Origin: Luteimonas_C sp035250245
GTDB lineage: Bacteria; Pseudomonadota; Gammaproteobacteria; Xanthomonadales; Xanthomonadaceae
DNA length: 64,000 bases
NCBI GenBank assembly: GCA_035250245.1
Contig: DATFFH010000002.1
Span: 1 to 64,000 of the forward strand
Direction: 5' to 3'
This document shows, one piece after another, positions 7,894-17,015 of this stretch. Within the stretch, counting starts at the first letter, position 1. The number at the start of each line of letters is the position of its first letter. The position numbers and the translations under genes are program-made. The notes under the pieces were generated by a model. The model saw only the letters and a program-made list of their open reading frames with translations, made no database searches and had not been told where the DNA came from.

Positions 7894-8460
7894 TCACTTC
7901 ACGCGCGACACATACTCGCCGCTGCGCGTATCGACCTTGATCACTTCGTCCTGGCCGACGAACAGCGGCACCCGCACCACCGCGCCGGTTTCCAGCGTGG
8001 CCGGCTTGCCGCCGCCGCCGGAAGTGTCGCCGCGCACGCCGGGGTCGGTCTCGGTGATCTTCAGCTCGACGAAATTCGGCGGCTGCACCGCGATCGGCAC
8101 GCCGTTCCACAGCGTCACCACGCAGTCTTCCTCGCCCTTCAGCCATTTGGACGCGTCGCCGATGCCGGCCTTGTCGGCCTGCACCTGCTCGAAGCTTTCC
8201 TGGTTCATGAAATGCCAGTACTCGCCGTCGGCGTACAGGAACTGCATGTCGGTATCGACCACGTCGGCGGCTTCCAGCGAATCGGTCGCCTTCATGGTCA
8301 GTTCGACCACGCGGCCGGACTTGATGTTGCGGTACTTGACCCGGGTGAAGGCCTGGCCCTTGCCCGGCTTGACGTATTCGGTGTCGGTGATGATGCACGG
8401 ATCGTTGTTGACCAGGATCTTCATCCCGTTCTTGACGTCGTTCATGCCATAGCTGGCCAT
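7894..8460 (-). CDS. efp: Elongation factor P
   Basis: This 188-residue protein is a full-length EF-P, which relieves ribosome stalling at polyproline. The modification loop reads YVKPGKGQAF with Lys34 at the tip, the residue that receives beta-lysine in EpmA/EpmB organisms. Three OB-like domains fit the normal length, and the C-terminal VRVPLFVGQDEVIKVDTRSGEYVSR is typical. It is divergent from epmB, the enzyme that makes its modifying group; only about 120 bases separate the starts. Confidence 0.97.
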   Translation of the reverse strand: MASYGMNDVKNGMKILVNNDPCIITDTEYVKPGKGQAFTRVKYRNIKSGRVVELTMKATDSLEAADVVDTDMQFLYADGEYWHFMNQESFEQVQADKAGIGDASKWLKGEEDCVVTLWNGVPIAVQPPNFVELKITETDPGVRGDTSGGGGKPATLETGAVVRVPLFVGQDEVIKVDTRSGEYVSRVK

Positions 8461-8582
8461 CTGGAACTCCTGCGGAAATAGGTGCGAAGCCGGGGAATCC
8501 GCCGTTGCCGGGGCGCGGCGGATAGAATGGAGGCTGGCCCGGCCGCCGTAGGCGGCCCGTGGCGACTGAATCCAAGACGCGA

Positions 8583-9596
8583 ATGATACCCGCAGCCCCC
8601 CTTCCCTTGCAGCGCGAGGCCGCCCCGCGCTGGCAGCAACTCTGGCGCGACGCCGTGCGCGATCCGCGCGACTTGCTGTCGCTGCTGGGTTTGCAAGGCT
8701 CGGATCTCGGTCTTTCGGATACAGCGGCGGCGCAATTCCCGCTGCGCGTGCCGCGCGGTTTCGTGGCCCGGATGCGCTACGGCGACCCGCACGATCCGTT
8801 GCTGCGCCAGGTGCTGCCGATCGCGGACGAGGACCGGCGGGTGCCGGGGTTTTCGCAGGATGCCGTCGGCGACGCCGCCGCGCGCGCCGGCGAGGGCGTC
8901 ATCCGCAAATACCGCGGCCGCGCCCTGCTGATCGCCACCGGCAGCTGCGCCGTCCATTGCCGCTACTGCTTCCGCCGGCATTTCCCCTATGCCGAGGAAA
9001 CCGCGGCCCGCGAGGGCTGGCGGGCAGCCGTGGAGGCGATCGCGGCCGATCCGGGCATCGACGAGGTCATCTTGTCGGGCGGCGATCCGCTGTCGCTGGC
9101 CACGTCCAAGCTGGAAGAGCTGACCGGGGCCCTGGCCGCCGTGCCACACCTGCGCCGGCTGCGGATCCACACCCGGCTGCCGGTGGTCCTGCCCGAGCGC
9201 GTCGACGCCGGCCTGCTGGCTTGGCTGCACGGCCTGCCGTGGCCGGTGGCCGTGGTGATCCACGCCAACCATGCCAACGAATTCGACGCCGCGGTCGATG
9301 GCGCCTTGGCCGACCTGCGCGCCACCGGCGCCAGCCTGCTCAACCAGGCCGTCCTGTTGCGTGGTGTGAACGACAGCGTGGAAGCGCTGACTGCCCTGAG
9401 CGAACGGGGCTATGCGGCCGGCGTCCTGCCCTATTACCTGCACCAGCTGGACCGCGTGGATGGCGCCGCCCATTTCGAGGTGCCCGACGACCGCGCCCGC
9501 GCTCTGCACGCCGGCTTAGTGGCCGCCCTGCCAGGCTATCTGGTCCCGAAACTGGTGCGGGAAGTGGCCGGCGACACCTCCAAACGTGCGCTGTGA
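8583..9596 (+). CDS. epmB: EF-P beta-lysylation protein EpmB (lysine 2,3-aminomutase family)
   Basis: This 337-residue radical-SAM enzyme has the cluster motif C122AVHCRYC129 followed by FRRHFPY, then EVILSGGDPL and a PLP-site region. It converts L-alpha-lysine to (R)-beta-lysine, which EpmA attaches to EF-P Lys34; epmA is not in this window. The ATG at 8583 was chosen; an upstream GTG at 8559 would add eight residues. The divergent arrangement with efp makes the role secure. Confidence 0.95.
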   Translation: MIPAAPLPLQREAAPRWQQLWRDAVRDPRDLLSLLGLQGSDLGLSDTAAAQFPLRVPRGFVARMRYGDPHDPLLRQVLPIADEDRRVPGFSQDAVGDAAARAGEGVIRKYRGRALLIATGSCAVHCRYCFRRHFPYAEETAAREGWRAAVEAIAADPGIDEVILSGGDPLSLATSKLEELTGALAAVPHLRRLRIHTRLPVVLPERVDAGLLAWLHGLPWPVAVVIHANHANEFDAAVDGALADLRATGASLLNQAVLLRGVNDSVEALTALSERGYAAGVLPYYLHQLDRVDGAAHFEVPDDRARALHAGLVAALPGYLVPKLVREVAGDTSKRAL

Positions 9597-9684
9597 CCGG
9601 TTATTTTTCCCACCGCATCAATGTATTGCAGCGAGGGTTTGATGTATTTTGACCTTCAGCGAGACCGACGGGGGGATTAGGCGG

Positions 9685-11763
9685 ATGCAGATCGGCAGGG
9701 AAACGACCGTGCGTTTGCTGGTGGTGGACGACAGCGTCGAGGACGCCGAAGCTATCGTCAGCGGACTACGCAACGGCGGCCTGGCCGTGCGCCCCTATCG
9801 TCCGGAAAACGCCGAGCAACTCGCCGCGATGGTGGGCTCGCAGCCGCTGGACTTGGTCCTGGCCGCCAAGTCGGCCCGCCAGGTGAGCGCCGCCGAAACC
9901 ATGGCGATGATCGACGCCAGCGGCAAGGACCTGCCGATGATCCTGGTCCTGGACAAGGTCGACGAGCAGATCGTGCTGGAAACGATCGCGCTGGGCGCAC
10001 GCAAGATCGCGCTGCGCGGGCACATCGACCAGATCCGCCACGTCGTGCAAAGCGAATACATCGACCTGGAAGCGCGCCGCGGCCTGCGCCGCCTGGAAGC
10101 CCAGGTCCGCGAGACCGAACGCCGCTGCGACGCGCTGATCGCTTCTTCGCGCGACCCGATCGCCTACGTGCACGAAGGCATGCACATCCGTGCCAACGAC
10201 GCGTATCTGGAAATGTTCGGCTTCGAATCCTTCGAGGACATCGAGGGCATGTCGCTGCTGGACCTGGTCGCGCCAGGCCACGTCGAGAACTTCAAGCAGT
10301 TGCTGAAGCGGCTGAGCAAGGGCGAAGCCCCGCCGCCGCGCTACGAACTGGAAGCGCGCGGCATCGATGGCAACGTCTTCCCGGCGGTGATGGAATTCAC
10401 CGCGGCGACCTACGAAGACGAACCCTGCCAGCAGATCGTGTTCCGCCGCCAGGAAGCCGATCCCGCCTTGGCCCGCGAAGTGGAAGAGCTGCGCCGCCGC
10501 GACCAGGTCACCGGCCTGCTCAACCGCCAGACCTTCCTGTTGTCGCTGGAGTCGGCCATCGCCGAAGCCGCGCAGAACGGCGCCAACCACGGCTTGCTGC
10601 TCATCGAGCCCGATCACCATCAGCAACTGCTGCAGGAACTCGGCCTGGACGCCGGCGACGCCTTGATCGCCGGCATCGCCGAACGGCTGCGCCCGCTGCT
10701 CGGCCCGGACGACGAAGCCGCCCGCTTCGGCGAACACAATTTCGCCGTGCTCTCGCGCGGCAGCGACCACGCGCACACCGCGCGCCTGGCCGAAACCATC
10801 CGCACCGGCCTGGCCGATGCGGTGATCGACACCGGCGCGCGCTCGCTCAGTGTCACGGTGAGCATCGGCGGCGTGCAGATCAGCGAACGCATCGCCAGCC
10901 TGCCGCAGGTGCTGGCCCGCGCCAGCCAAGGCCTGCAATCCTCGATCGGCGTCGGCGGCAACCGTGCGGAGATCTTCGACCCCGGCGCGCTGGACCGCGC
11001 CGAAGAAGAGCGCATCGAAGCCTGGCTGACGCGGATCCGCGCCGCCTTGGCCAACGACAGCTTCATCCTGCACTACCAGCCGGTGATCAGCCTGCAGGGC
11101 GAACCGGGTGCCATGTACGAAGCCTATCTGCGCCTGGATGGCGGCGACGGCGAACTGGTGTTCCCGCAGACCTTCCTGCCGATCGCCGAGGAGAACGGGC
11201 TGATCGGCGACATCGACCGCTGGGTAGTGCGCCAGGCCATCCGCACCATCGGCCGACGTGCGCGTGAAGGCAAGCCGGTGCAACTGCTGGTCAAGATCAC
11301 CCAGGCCTCGCTGGATGGCGACGGCATGCTGAAGCTGATCGCCGACGAACTGGCCGCGAACAAGGTCGCCGGTTCGAACCTGATCCTGCAGCTCCCCGAA
11401 TCGAAGGTGTTCACCCACCTCAAGCCGGCGCAGGAATTCCTGCAGGGCGCGACGAGATTGGGCGTGCGCGTGGGCCTGGAGCAGTTCGGTTCGGGCCTGA
11501 ACTCGATGCAGCTGCTGTCGCACTTCAGCCCGGCCTTCGTCAAGATCGATCGTGCCTTCATGCTCGACTTGGCCAAGAGTCCGGAACAGCAGGGTCGGAT
11601 CCGCGAGATCGCCGACACCGCCCGCGACCGCGACATCAAGACCGTCGCCGAATTCGTGCAGGACGCGGCCAGCATGACCTTCCTGTTCTCCGGCGGCGTG
11701 GATTACGTGCAGGGCCATTTCCTGGCGATGGCCGGGCCGGAAATGAATTACGAATTCGAATAG
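9685..11763 (+). CDS. fimX: FimX-like REC-PAS-GGDEF-EAL protein with degenerate catalytic motifs
   Basis: This 692-residue protein has a receiver-like domain (about 1-125), a PAS domain (about 150-255), a GGDEF domain (about 275-435) and an EAL domain (about 445-690). The GGDEF signature reads G349EHNF353 and the EAL signature E479AY, so neither cyclase nor phosphodiesterase activity is expected. FimX proteins of this build bind c-di-GMP through the EAL domain and act with PilZ and PilB in type IV pilus extension at the cell pole. The ATG at 9685 follows a GGGGG site. Assignment as FimX rests on architecture and degeneracy. Confidence 0.75.
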   Translation: MQIGRETTVRLLVVDDSVEDAEAIVSGLRNGGLAVRPYRPENAEQLAAMVGSQPLDLVLAAKSARQVSAAETMAMIDASGKDLPMILVLDKVDEQIVLETIALGARKIALRGHIDQIRHVVQSEYIDLEARRGLRRLEAQVRETERRCDALIASSRDPIAYVHEGMHIRANDAYLEMFGFESFEDIEGMSLLDLVAPGHVENFKQLLKRLSKGEAPPPRYELEARGIDGNVFPAVMEFTAATYEDEPCQQIVFRRQEADPALAREVEELRRRDQVTGLLNRQTFLLSLESAIAEAAQNGANHGLLLIEPDHHQQLLQELGLDAGDALIAGIAERLRPLLGPDDEAARFGEHNFAVLSRGSDHAHTARLAETIRTGLADAVIDTGARSLSVTVSIGGVQISERIASLPQVLARASQGLQSSIGVGGNRAEIFDPGALDRAEEERIEAWLTRIRAALANDSFILHYQPVISLQGEPGAMYEAYLRLDGGDGELVFPQTFLPIAEENGLIGDIDRWVVRQAIRTIGRRAREGKPVQLLVKITQASLDGDGMLKLIADELAANKVAGSNLILQLPESKVFTHLKPAQEFLQGATRLGVRVGLEQFGSGLNSMQLLSHFSPAFVKIDRAFMLDLAKSPEQQGRIREIADTARDRDIKTVAEFVQDAASMTFLFSGGVDYVQGHFLAMAGPEMNYEFE

Positions 11764-11790
11764 GTCGAACTTCGCCAGGGAGAAGTCGCC

Positions 11791-12351
11791 TTGAAGCTAC
11801 CATGGCTGTGGACAGCGATCGCGGCGTACATAATTTTCTCCAGCGGGTGCGAGCGCGTGCCACCCCCGATAACGCACACGAACCCCGTACCGAGTCGCTT
11901 CCAGCGGATGTCGGTTGAGTTGATCGAAGACCCGGGCGACATTGCCGACGTCAGCGCACAAGCGCTTTACGTCATTGCAGATAACGATTGCTTACCGGTG
12001 GACTATGCCCGCTCTCTCGGCGGAAGCAAGCCGACATTCGAAGAAAGACCCTCTTTTATAGCGACGAAGAGAGGAAAAATTGTCGAAACGATCGTTGCAG
12101 AGGATTACTTCATTCCTGAAGACTACTACGGCCTCGGGCCATGCAAGTGGAGGCTAGCTCTGGTTTCAATAATACTTCATCGCGGGGCGATCCATAACTC
12201 TGTTTCGGCATCAGTTAGAAATAACCACAGCTCATGGTTTTGTCCGTATCGCCAAGGCAACTTTCCGTCCAATCACTGCATGGGAACCCCTTTACCCAAT
12301 GCAGCCGTTCGGACGTTTAGGGTGAAGACCTCCATCGATAGGGTCGATTAA
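11791..12351 (+). CDS. Predicted lipoprotein of unknown function
   Basis: This 186-residue protein starts at a TTG with GGGAGAAG upstream. Residues 1-20 are a lipoprotein signal ending in FSSGC, so Cys20 is the likely lipidated residue. The mature part has four more cysteines (in DCLPVDY, GPCKW, WFCPY and NHCMG), consistent with two disulfides in the periplasm. No family was recognised. Base composition is clearly more AT-rich than in the flanking genes, which hints at recent acquisition. It stands alone between the FimX-like gene and the oppositely oriented molybdoenzyme operon. Confidence 0.65.
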   Translation: MKLPWLWTAIAAYIIFSSGCERVPPPITHTNPVPSRFQRMSVELIEDPGDIADVSAQALYVIADNDCLPVDYARSLGGSKPTFEERPSFIATKRGKIVETIVAEDYFIPEDYYGLGPCKWRLALVSIILHRGAIHNSVSASVRNNHSSWFCPYRQGNFPSNHCMGTPLPNAAVRTFRVKTSIDRVD

Positions 12352-12394
12352 GCGACTTTGCCGTGCAAGGCAACGGCGATATCGCAGTGAAGGT

Positions 12395-13165
12395 TCAAAT
12401 CCCGCCGTACCAATCGTAGTCGCGGTCTTCCCAGAACCCGCCCTTGCCGCCCTGCAGATGGGCGTAGCTGTCCACCACTTCGATCATCCGCAGATACTTG
12501 GGCTGCTTGTAGCCCAGCTTGCGCTCGATCCGCATCCGCAGCGGCGCACCGTTGGCGATGGGTACGGGCGAGCCGTTCAATGAGTGCGCGACCAACGTCT
12601 GCGGGTGATAGGCGTCGATCAAGTCGATGCTTTCGTAGTAACGGCTGCCGTTCTTGCCGTAATCGTCGAAACAGTGGAACACCACGTAGCGCGCGCCGGT
12701 CTTCACGCCCGCTTTGTCGAGCAGCGCACCGAGCGGCATGCCGGCCCACTGCCCGATCACGCTCCAGCCCTCGACGCAATCGTGCCGCGTGATCTGGGTG
12801 CGCGCCGGCATCGCCCGGATCGCATCCAGCGAGAATTCCAGTTCGCGCTCGACCAGACCGCGTATCGACAAGCGGTAACCGGCGAAGCCGTCGGCCTTCA
12901 ACGCCAGGTATTCGGGCGTTTGCGGATCGGTCGAACCGTTCGGGCGGAACACGGGCGAAATCATCGAAGCCGGGAATTCGCGGGCCAGCCGATCGCCAGT
13001 CAGCAGACGCTGGATGCGCTGATTCAACGGCTCGGCCAGTTCCAGCGCGCCGACGAATCCCGGCTTGCGCGACAACGCGTCGCAACCGGCGAGCAGGCCC
13101 ACGCCGGCGCCCGCCAGTGCGCCGCGCAGCAAGCGCCGCCGCGAGGGGCGTTCGATGTCAGTCAT
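12395..13165 (-). CDS. Molybdopterin-dependent oxidoreductase (sulfite oxidase/YedY family), Tat-exported
   Basis: This 256-residue protein begins with a twin-arginine motif (RRRLLRG, residues 9-15) and a hydrophobic stretch ending in LLAGC, so it may be a Tat-exported lipoprotein. The oxidoreductase molybdopterin-binding fold shows TRHDCVEGWSVIGQW, where Cys130 is the expected Mo ligand, and C-terminal RMRIERKLGYKQPKY. Its start overlaps by eight bases the stop of the upstream cytochrome b gene, which would deliver electrons as YedZ/MsrQ does for MsrP. The substrate is unknown. Confidence 0.85.
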   Translation of the reverse strand: MTDIERPSRRRLLRGALAGAGVGLLAGCDALSRKPGFVGALELAEPLNQRIQRLLTGDRLAREFPASMISPVFRPNGSTDPQTPEYLALKADGFAGYRLSIRGLVERELEFSLDAIRAMPARTQITRHDCVEGWSVIGQWAGMPLGALLDKAGVKTGARYVVFHCFDDYGKNGSRYYESIDLIDAYHPQTLVAHSLNGSPVPIANGAPLRMRIERKLGYKQPKYLRMIEVVDSYAHLQGGKGGFWEDRDYDWYGGI

Positions 13166-14027
13166 GGCTGGTCTCCTTCGACGCCGGATAGCGGACCTTG
13201 AAGCGGCCGGTGGTCATCGAACGCAGCTCGTTGATCGGCCCGGCATAGAACACCATCAGCACGTGCACGATGGCGAACAGCACGAACAGCGACATCGCGA
13301 CGAAGTGGATCGTGCGCGCGGTTTGCCGGCCGCCGATCAGATCGACGAAACCGCCGAGCAAGGTGTCCATCTGCGGAGACATCGACAGGCCGGTGAGGAT
13401 CGCGACCGGCGCGACCACGAAGATCATCGCCAGGTAGGCCAGCTTCTGCAGCGGGTTGTAGCGCAGCGCCTCATCGCCTTGCGGATGGCGGAAGCGCAAG
13501 TGATCGGCGATCGAGCGCGGGATGCCGCGCCAATCTCGCTTGTCCATCGCCAGATCTCGGCGCAGATGGCGACTGGCCAGCGACCAGGCGAGATAGCAGA
13601 CGCCGTTGATCGCCCACAGCCAGGCGAAGAAGAAATGCCAGCGGCGGCCGAGCGCCAGATTGCGCGAGCCGGGGATCGTACTCCAGTCCGGGAAACCTTT
13701 GGCCGACATCTGGCCGCGCTGGTTTTCCGATACCCCTAGCACGCCGGTCGTCTCGAAACGTGCCGAACCGATCCGTGTCACGCCGTACAACTCCCCGGTC
13801 GAACCCCGCTTCATCGCCTGGGCGGCGAACACCGGCGTGGCGAAGTGCGAGGCCTCGCCCCAGTACAGGGCCGGATGCGCATTGAAGATTTGTAGGCCGC
13901 TGCCGACCAGGGCCAGCATGCACAGCAGGTTGATCCAGTGCATCCAGCGCAGCGGCCAGCGGTGGCGCAACACGGTGCGCCAGGCGGTGTTTTCGGCGGA
14001 TGGCAGCGGCATGGGCTCGGACGACAT
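13158..14027 (-). CDS. Cytochrome b/b6-type membrane subunit, partner of the molybdoenzyme
   Basis: This 289-residue protein resembles cytochrome b561/formate dehydrogenase gamma-type haem proteins. It has about four membrane segments and histidines placed within or beside them (LRWMHWINLLC near residue 31, FFFAWLW, KLAYLAMIF, IHFVAMSLFVLFAIVHVLMVF). It is the first gene of a two-gene operon with the molybdopterin enzyme (8-base overlap) and probably links that enzyme to the quinone pool. Confidence 0.85.
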   Translation of the reverse strand: MSSEPMPLPSAENTAWRTVLRHRWPLRWMHWINLLCMLALVGSGLQIFNAHPALYWGEASHFATPVFAAQAMKRGSTGELYGVTRIGSARFETTGVLGVSENQRGQMSAKGFPDWSTIPGSRNLALGRRWHFFFAWLWAINGVCYLAWSLASRHLRRDLAMDKRDWRGIPRSIADHLRFRHPQGDEALRYNPLQKLAYLAMIFVVAPVAILTGLSMSPQMDTLLGGFVDLIGGRQTARTIHFVAMSLFVLFAIVHVLMVFYAGPINELRSMTTGRFKVRYPASKETSHD

Positions 14028-14141
14028 AGCGGCGCCTCCTTGGGTCTCAGCTTACCCTTACGGATGTTGGCGACGTATGGAGGCAGGCAGGGGCCGAAAA
14101 GTTGCGCCCAACCCGACGGCACGCCTCGGCCTGCGCTTTCC

Positions 14142-14216
14142 GTAGAGTCGAGCCTGCTCGACTGCTTTTCAGGCTTGGCCGGAAAATCAAGAGCAGTCGA
14201 GCAGGCTCGACTCTAC
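14142..14216. repeat. GTAG-bounded palindromic repeat pair (SMAG-like, type A)
   Basis: An inverted pair of GTAGAGTCGAGCCTGCTCGA units, about 25 bases apart, near the start of the cytochrome gene and the end of the next minus-strand gene. It is the same family as at 2949. Confidence 0.85.
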
Positions 14217-14226
14217 AAAAACGGGG

Positions 14227-14901
14227 TCAGTCGCGGTCTTCGCCTTCCGGCACGATTTCGGCGTCGATCAGCTCGTCCGGATCCGGCGATTCCTCCATCC
14301 AGACCGGAAGCGACTTGCGCACGGTGCGTTCGGGCTTGGCGTAGACCAGCGCCGCGTCGCTCTTGGGATCGGTATTCGGCTCGCCGCGCTCGACGATATG
14401 GGTGCCGTCGAGCAGGTTCCAGCTGATCTTGGTCGTGCCGTGGCTGTTCGTGCGGCTGTAGCGCTCGGCGTCGATGCCGATCAAGCGCATTTTGCGTTGC
14501 TTGGCGTCGTAGCGGTAGCGGCGCGTGGACTGCGTAGCCGTGGTGCCGCCGGTGAGGTCTTCGACGATCAGGACGCTTTTGCGGACCGACAAGGAAGCGG
14601 AACCCAAGGGGAACGGGTCGAGGCTCAATTCGCCGGCGGGATCGTGACCCATGTCGAACTCGTTGCGGTAGGCCACGCCCACCATCAGCCCGCGCGCTTC
14701 GTCGACGCCCTCCTCGCTGCGCCAGACGAAGGCAGTGTCCGTTTCGCCGTCGCCGTTGAAATCGCCGTCGACGCGCGTTTCCATCTTCGCGCCGTTCGGC
14801 ATCAGGCCCTGCATTTCCTCGGCCGACATCACCGGCACGCGCTGCGCGAACGCCGGCAGCGCGACGGCCGCCAATACGATCGAACCCAGGTATCGCCGCA
14901 T
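14227..14901 (-). CDS. Exported protein with a calcium-loop-like GDFNGDGETD motif, unknown function
   Basis: This 224-residue protein has a signal peptide (RRYLGSIVLAAVALPAFA) and, near residue 48, VDGDFNGDGETDTAFVW, the DxDxDG-type loop found in FG-GAP/VCBS repeats. The rest shows no recognised domain and ends in an acidic tail (DELIDAEIVPEGEDRD). It follows rimO on the same strand with 26 bases between and is probably cotranscribed. A secreted calcium-binding role is only a guess. Confidence 0.65.
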   Translation of the reverse strand: MRRYLGSIVLAAVALPAFAQRVPVMSAEEMQGLMPNGAKMETRVDGDFNGDGETDTAFVWRSEEGVDEARGLMVGVAYRNEFDMGHDPAGELSLDPFPLGSASLSVRKSVLIVEDLTGGTTATQSTRRYRYDAKQRKMRLIGIDAERYSRTNSHGTTKISWNLLDGTHIVERGEPNTDPKSDAALVYAKPERTVRKSLPVWMEESPDPDELIDAEIVPEGEDRD

Positions 14902-14927
14902 ATCGCCTCCGTGCTGGAAGGGGCGGC

Positions 14928-16250
14928 TCAGACGGCCTCGCCGTACAGATCGTGCTCGTCGCTGCCCATGATCTCCACAGACGCGAAATCGCCCGGCCTC
15001 AGGCCAAATTCGCGGCCGTTCTGGATCTGGACCAGACCGTCGATCTCGGGTGCGTCCGCCATCGAGCGCGCGATCGCCAGATCGCCATCGATCGCGTCGA
15101 CCAGACAGCGCTGCACGCTGCCGACCTTGGCTTCCAGCTTGGCCGCGGAAATGTCCGCCTGCTTTTCCATGAAGCGCGCCAGCCGCTCCTGCTTGACTTC
15201 GTCCGGCACCGGATCGGGCAGATCGTTGGCCTTGGCGCCTTCCACCGGCGAATAGGCGAAGGCGCCGACGCGGTCCAGCTGCGCTTCGTCCAGGAAATCG
15301 AGCAGTTCTTCGAACTCGGCTTCGGTCTCGCCGGGAAAACCGACGATGAAGGTGCTGCGGATCGCGATCTCCGGGCATATCCCGCGCCAGCGCTGGATGC
15401 GTTCCAAGGTCTTGTCGACCGCGCCGGGCCGCTTCATCAGCTTCAGCACGCGTGGGCTTGCGTGCTGGAACGGGATGTCGAGATACGGCAGCAGCTTGCC
15501 GTCGGCCATCAGCGGAATGATGTCGTCCACGTGCGGGTACGGGTACACGTAATGCAGGCGCGTCCACACGCCGAGTTCCGACAAGCCTTCGCACAAGGCC
15601 TTCATCCGGGTCTGGTAGGCCTTGCCGCGCCATTCGCGCTCGGCGTATTTCGTATCCACGCCGTAGGCCGAGGTGTCCTGCGAAATGACCAGCAACTCCT
15701 GTACGCCGCCGCGCACCAGCTTCTCGGCTTCGCGCAGCACGTCGTCGACCGGACGTGAGACCAGGTCGCCGCGCATCGACGGGATGATGCAGAAGCTGCA
15801 GCGGTGATTGCAGCCTTCGGAAATCTTCAGGTAAGCGTAGTGTTTCGGCGTCAGCTTGATCCCCGTATCCGGCACCAGATCGAGGAACGGGTCGTGTTTC
15901 GGTGGAAGCGCCTTGTGCACCGCTTCCATCACCGTGCCGTAGTCCTGCGGGCCGCTGATCGACAGCACGTCGGGATGCGCTTCGCGGATCTGCTCGGGGC
16001 GTTTGCCCAGGCAGCCGGTGACGATCACTTTGCCGTTCTCGGCCATCGCTTCGCCGATCGCATCCAAGGATTCGGCCACGGCCGAGTCGATGAAGCCGCA
16101 GGTGTTCACCACGACCACGTCGGCGGCGTCGTAGCTCTGCACGATGTCGTAGCCTTCGACGCGAAGCTGGGTGAGGATGCGCTCGGAATCGACCAGCGCC
16201 TTGGGGCAGCCGAGGCTGACGAAACCGACCTTGGGATTGGCGAACGACAT
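14928..16250 (-). CDS. rimO: Ribosomal protein uS12 methylthiotransferase RimO
   Basis: This 440-residue enzyme methylthiolates an aspartate of ribosomal protein S12. The UPF0004 domain has its three cluster cysteines (C15, C51, C80), the radical-SAM domain has C147-C151-C154 (CNHRCSFC) followed by IPSMRG, and a C-terminal TRAM domain is present (GLVQIQNGREFGLRPGDF...). The sequence start VGFVSLGCPKALVDSE is RimO-like rather than MiaB-like. Length is normal. Confidence 0.95.
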   Translation of the reverse strand: MSFANPKVGFVSLGCPKALVDSERILTQLRVEGYDIVQSYDAADVVVVNTCGFIDSAVAESLDAIGEAMAENGKVIVTGCLGKRPEQIREAHPDVLSISGPQDYGTVMEAVHKALPPKHDPFLDLVPDTGIKLTPKHYAYLKISEGCNHRCSFCIIPSMRGDLVSRPVDDVLREAEKLVRGGVQELLVISQDTSAYGVDTKYAEREWRGKAYQTRMKALCEGLSELGVWTRLHYVYPYPHVDDIIPLMADGKLLPYLDIPFQHASPRVLKLMKRPGAVDKTLERIQRWRGICPEIAIRSTFIVGFPGETEAEFEELLDFLDEAQLDRVGAFAYSPVEGAKANDLPDPVPDEVKQERLARFMEKQADISAAKLEAKVGSVQRCLVDAIDGDLAIARSMADAPEIDGLVQIQNGREFGLRPGDFASVEIMGSDEHDLYGEAV

Positions 16251-16349
16251 GGCTATCCGGAAGAGGAGCGCGGGCCGCTGCGGGCCGCGTAAACGCCGCG
16301 ATTATACCCGGCGGGCTAGAATCGCCCCCTCTTCGCACGGACCGCCGCC

Positions 16350-17015
16350 ATGGGCAACCGCATCGTCCTGGAGACCGCGCACGGCGACGTCGGCGCCTGG
16401 CGCGCCGATCCGCAGGGCACGCCACGCGGGGCGCTGGTGGTGATCCAGGAGATTTTCGGCGTCAATGCGCACATGCGCAGCGTTGCGGACCGTTTCGCCG
16501 CAGCGGGCTACGTCGCGCTGGCGCCGGCGTTCTTCGATCCGGTCGAGGCCGGTGTGGAGCTGGGTTACGAACAGGATGGATTCGCGAAGGGCCGCGAACT
16601 GGTCAATGCGCTCGGCCTGGACCGCGCGGTGGACATCGCGGCCGTTGCAGCGCAATCACTGAAGCAGGAAGGCCACAAAGTCGGCGCCGTCGGTTACTGC
16701 TGGGGAGGCACCATCGCGTACCTGGCCAATACCCGGCTCGGCCTGCCGGCGGTCAGCTATTACGGCGCGCGCACCGCGGCCTTGCTCGACGAAAAGCTGC
16801 GCGCGCCGATGATGTTCCATTTCGGCGAGAAAGACGGTTCCATCCCGGCCGAGGACATCGCCAAGCACCGCGAAAAACAACCGCAAGCGGCGCTGCATGT
16901 GTACCCGGCGGGGCACGCCTTCAACCGCGACGTCGACACCCACGCCTATCACGCCGAAAGCGCGGCGCTGGCGCTGGAGCGCACCCTCGCCTTCTTCGCC
17001 GAGCATCTGTCATGA
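16350..17015 (+). CDS. Dienelactone hydrolase family protein
   Basis: This 221-residue alpha/beta hydrolase has the DLH features VIQEIFGVN (glutamate near residue 36), the nucleophile motif GYCWGG with cysteine, FGEKDGSIP with the acid, and GHAFNRD with the histidine. The Cys-Asp-His triad is intact. Substrates of these chromosomal DLH proteins are mostly unknown. Its stop overlaps the start of the HIT gene (ATGA), so the two are coupled. Confidence 0.88.
   Translation: MGNRIVLETAHGDVGAWRADPQGTPRGALVVIQEIFGVNAHMRSVADRFAAAGYVALAPAFFDPVEAGVELGYEQDGFAKGRELVNALGLDRAVDIAAVAAQSLKQEGHKVGAVGYCWGGTIAYLANTRLGLPAVSYYGARTAALLDEKLRAPMMFHFGEKDGSIPAEDIAKHREKQPQAALHVYPAGHAFNRDVDTHAYHAESAALALERTLAFFAEHLS

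Noticed and set aside
9766..11718. 650-residue minus-strand frame
   Set aside because: Antisense of the FimX-like gene; composition is typical of a GC-skewed shadow frame.
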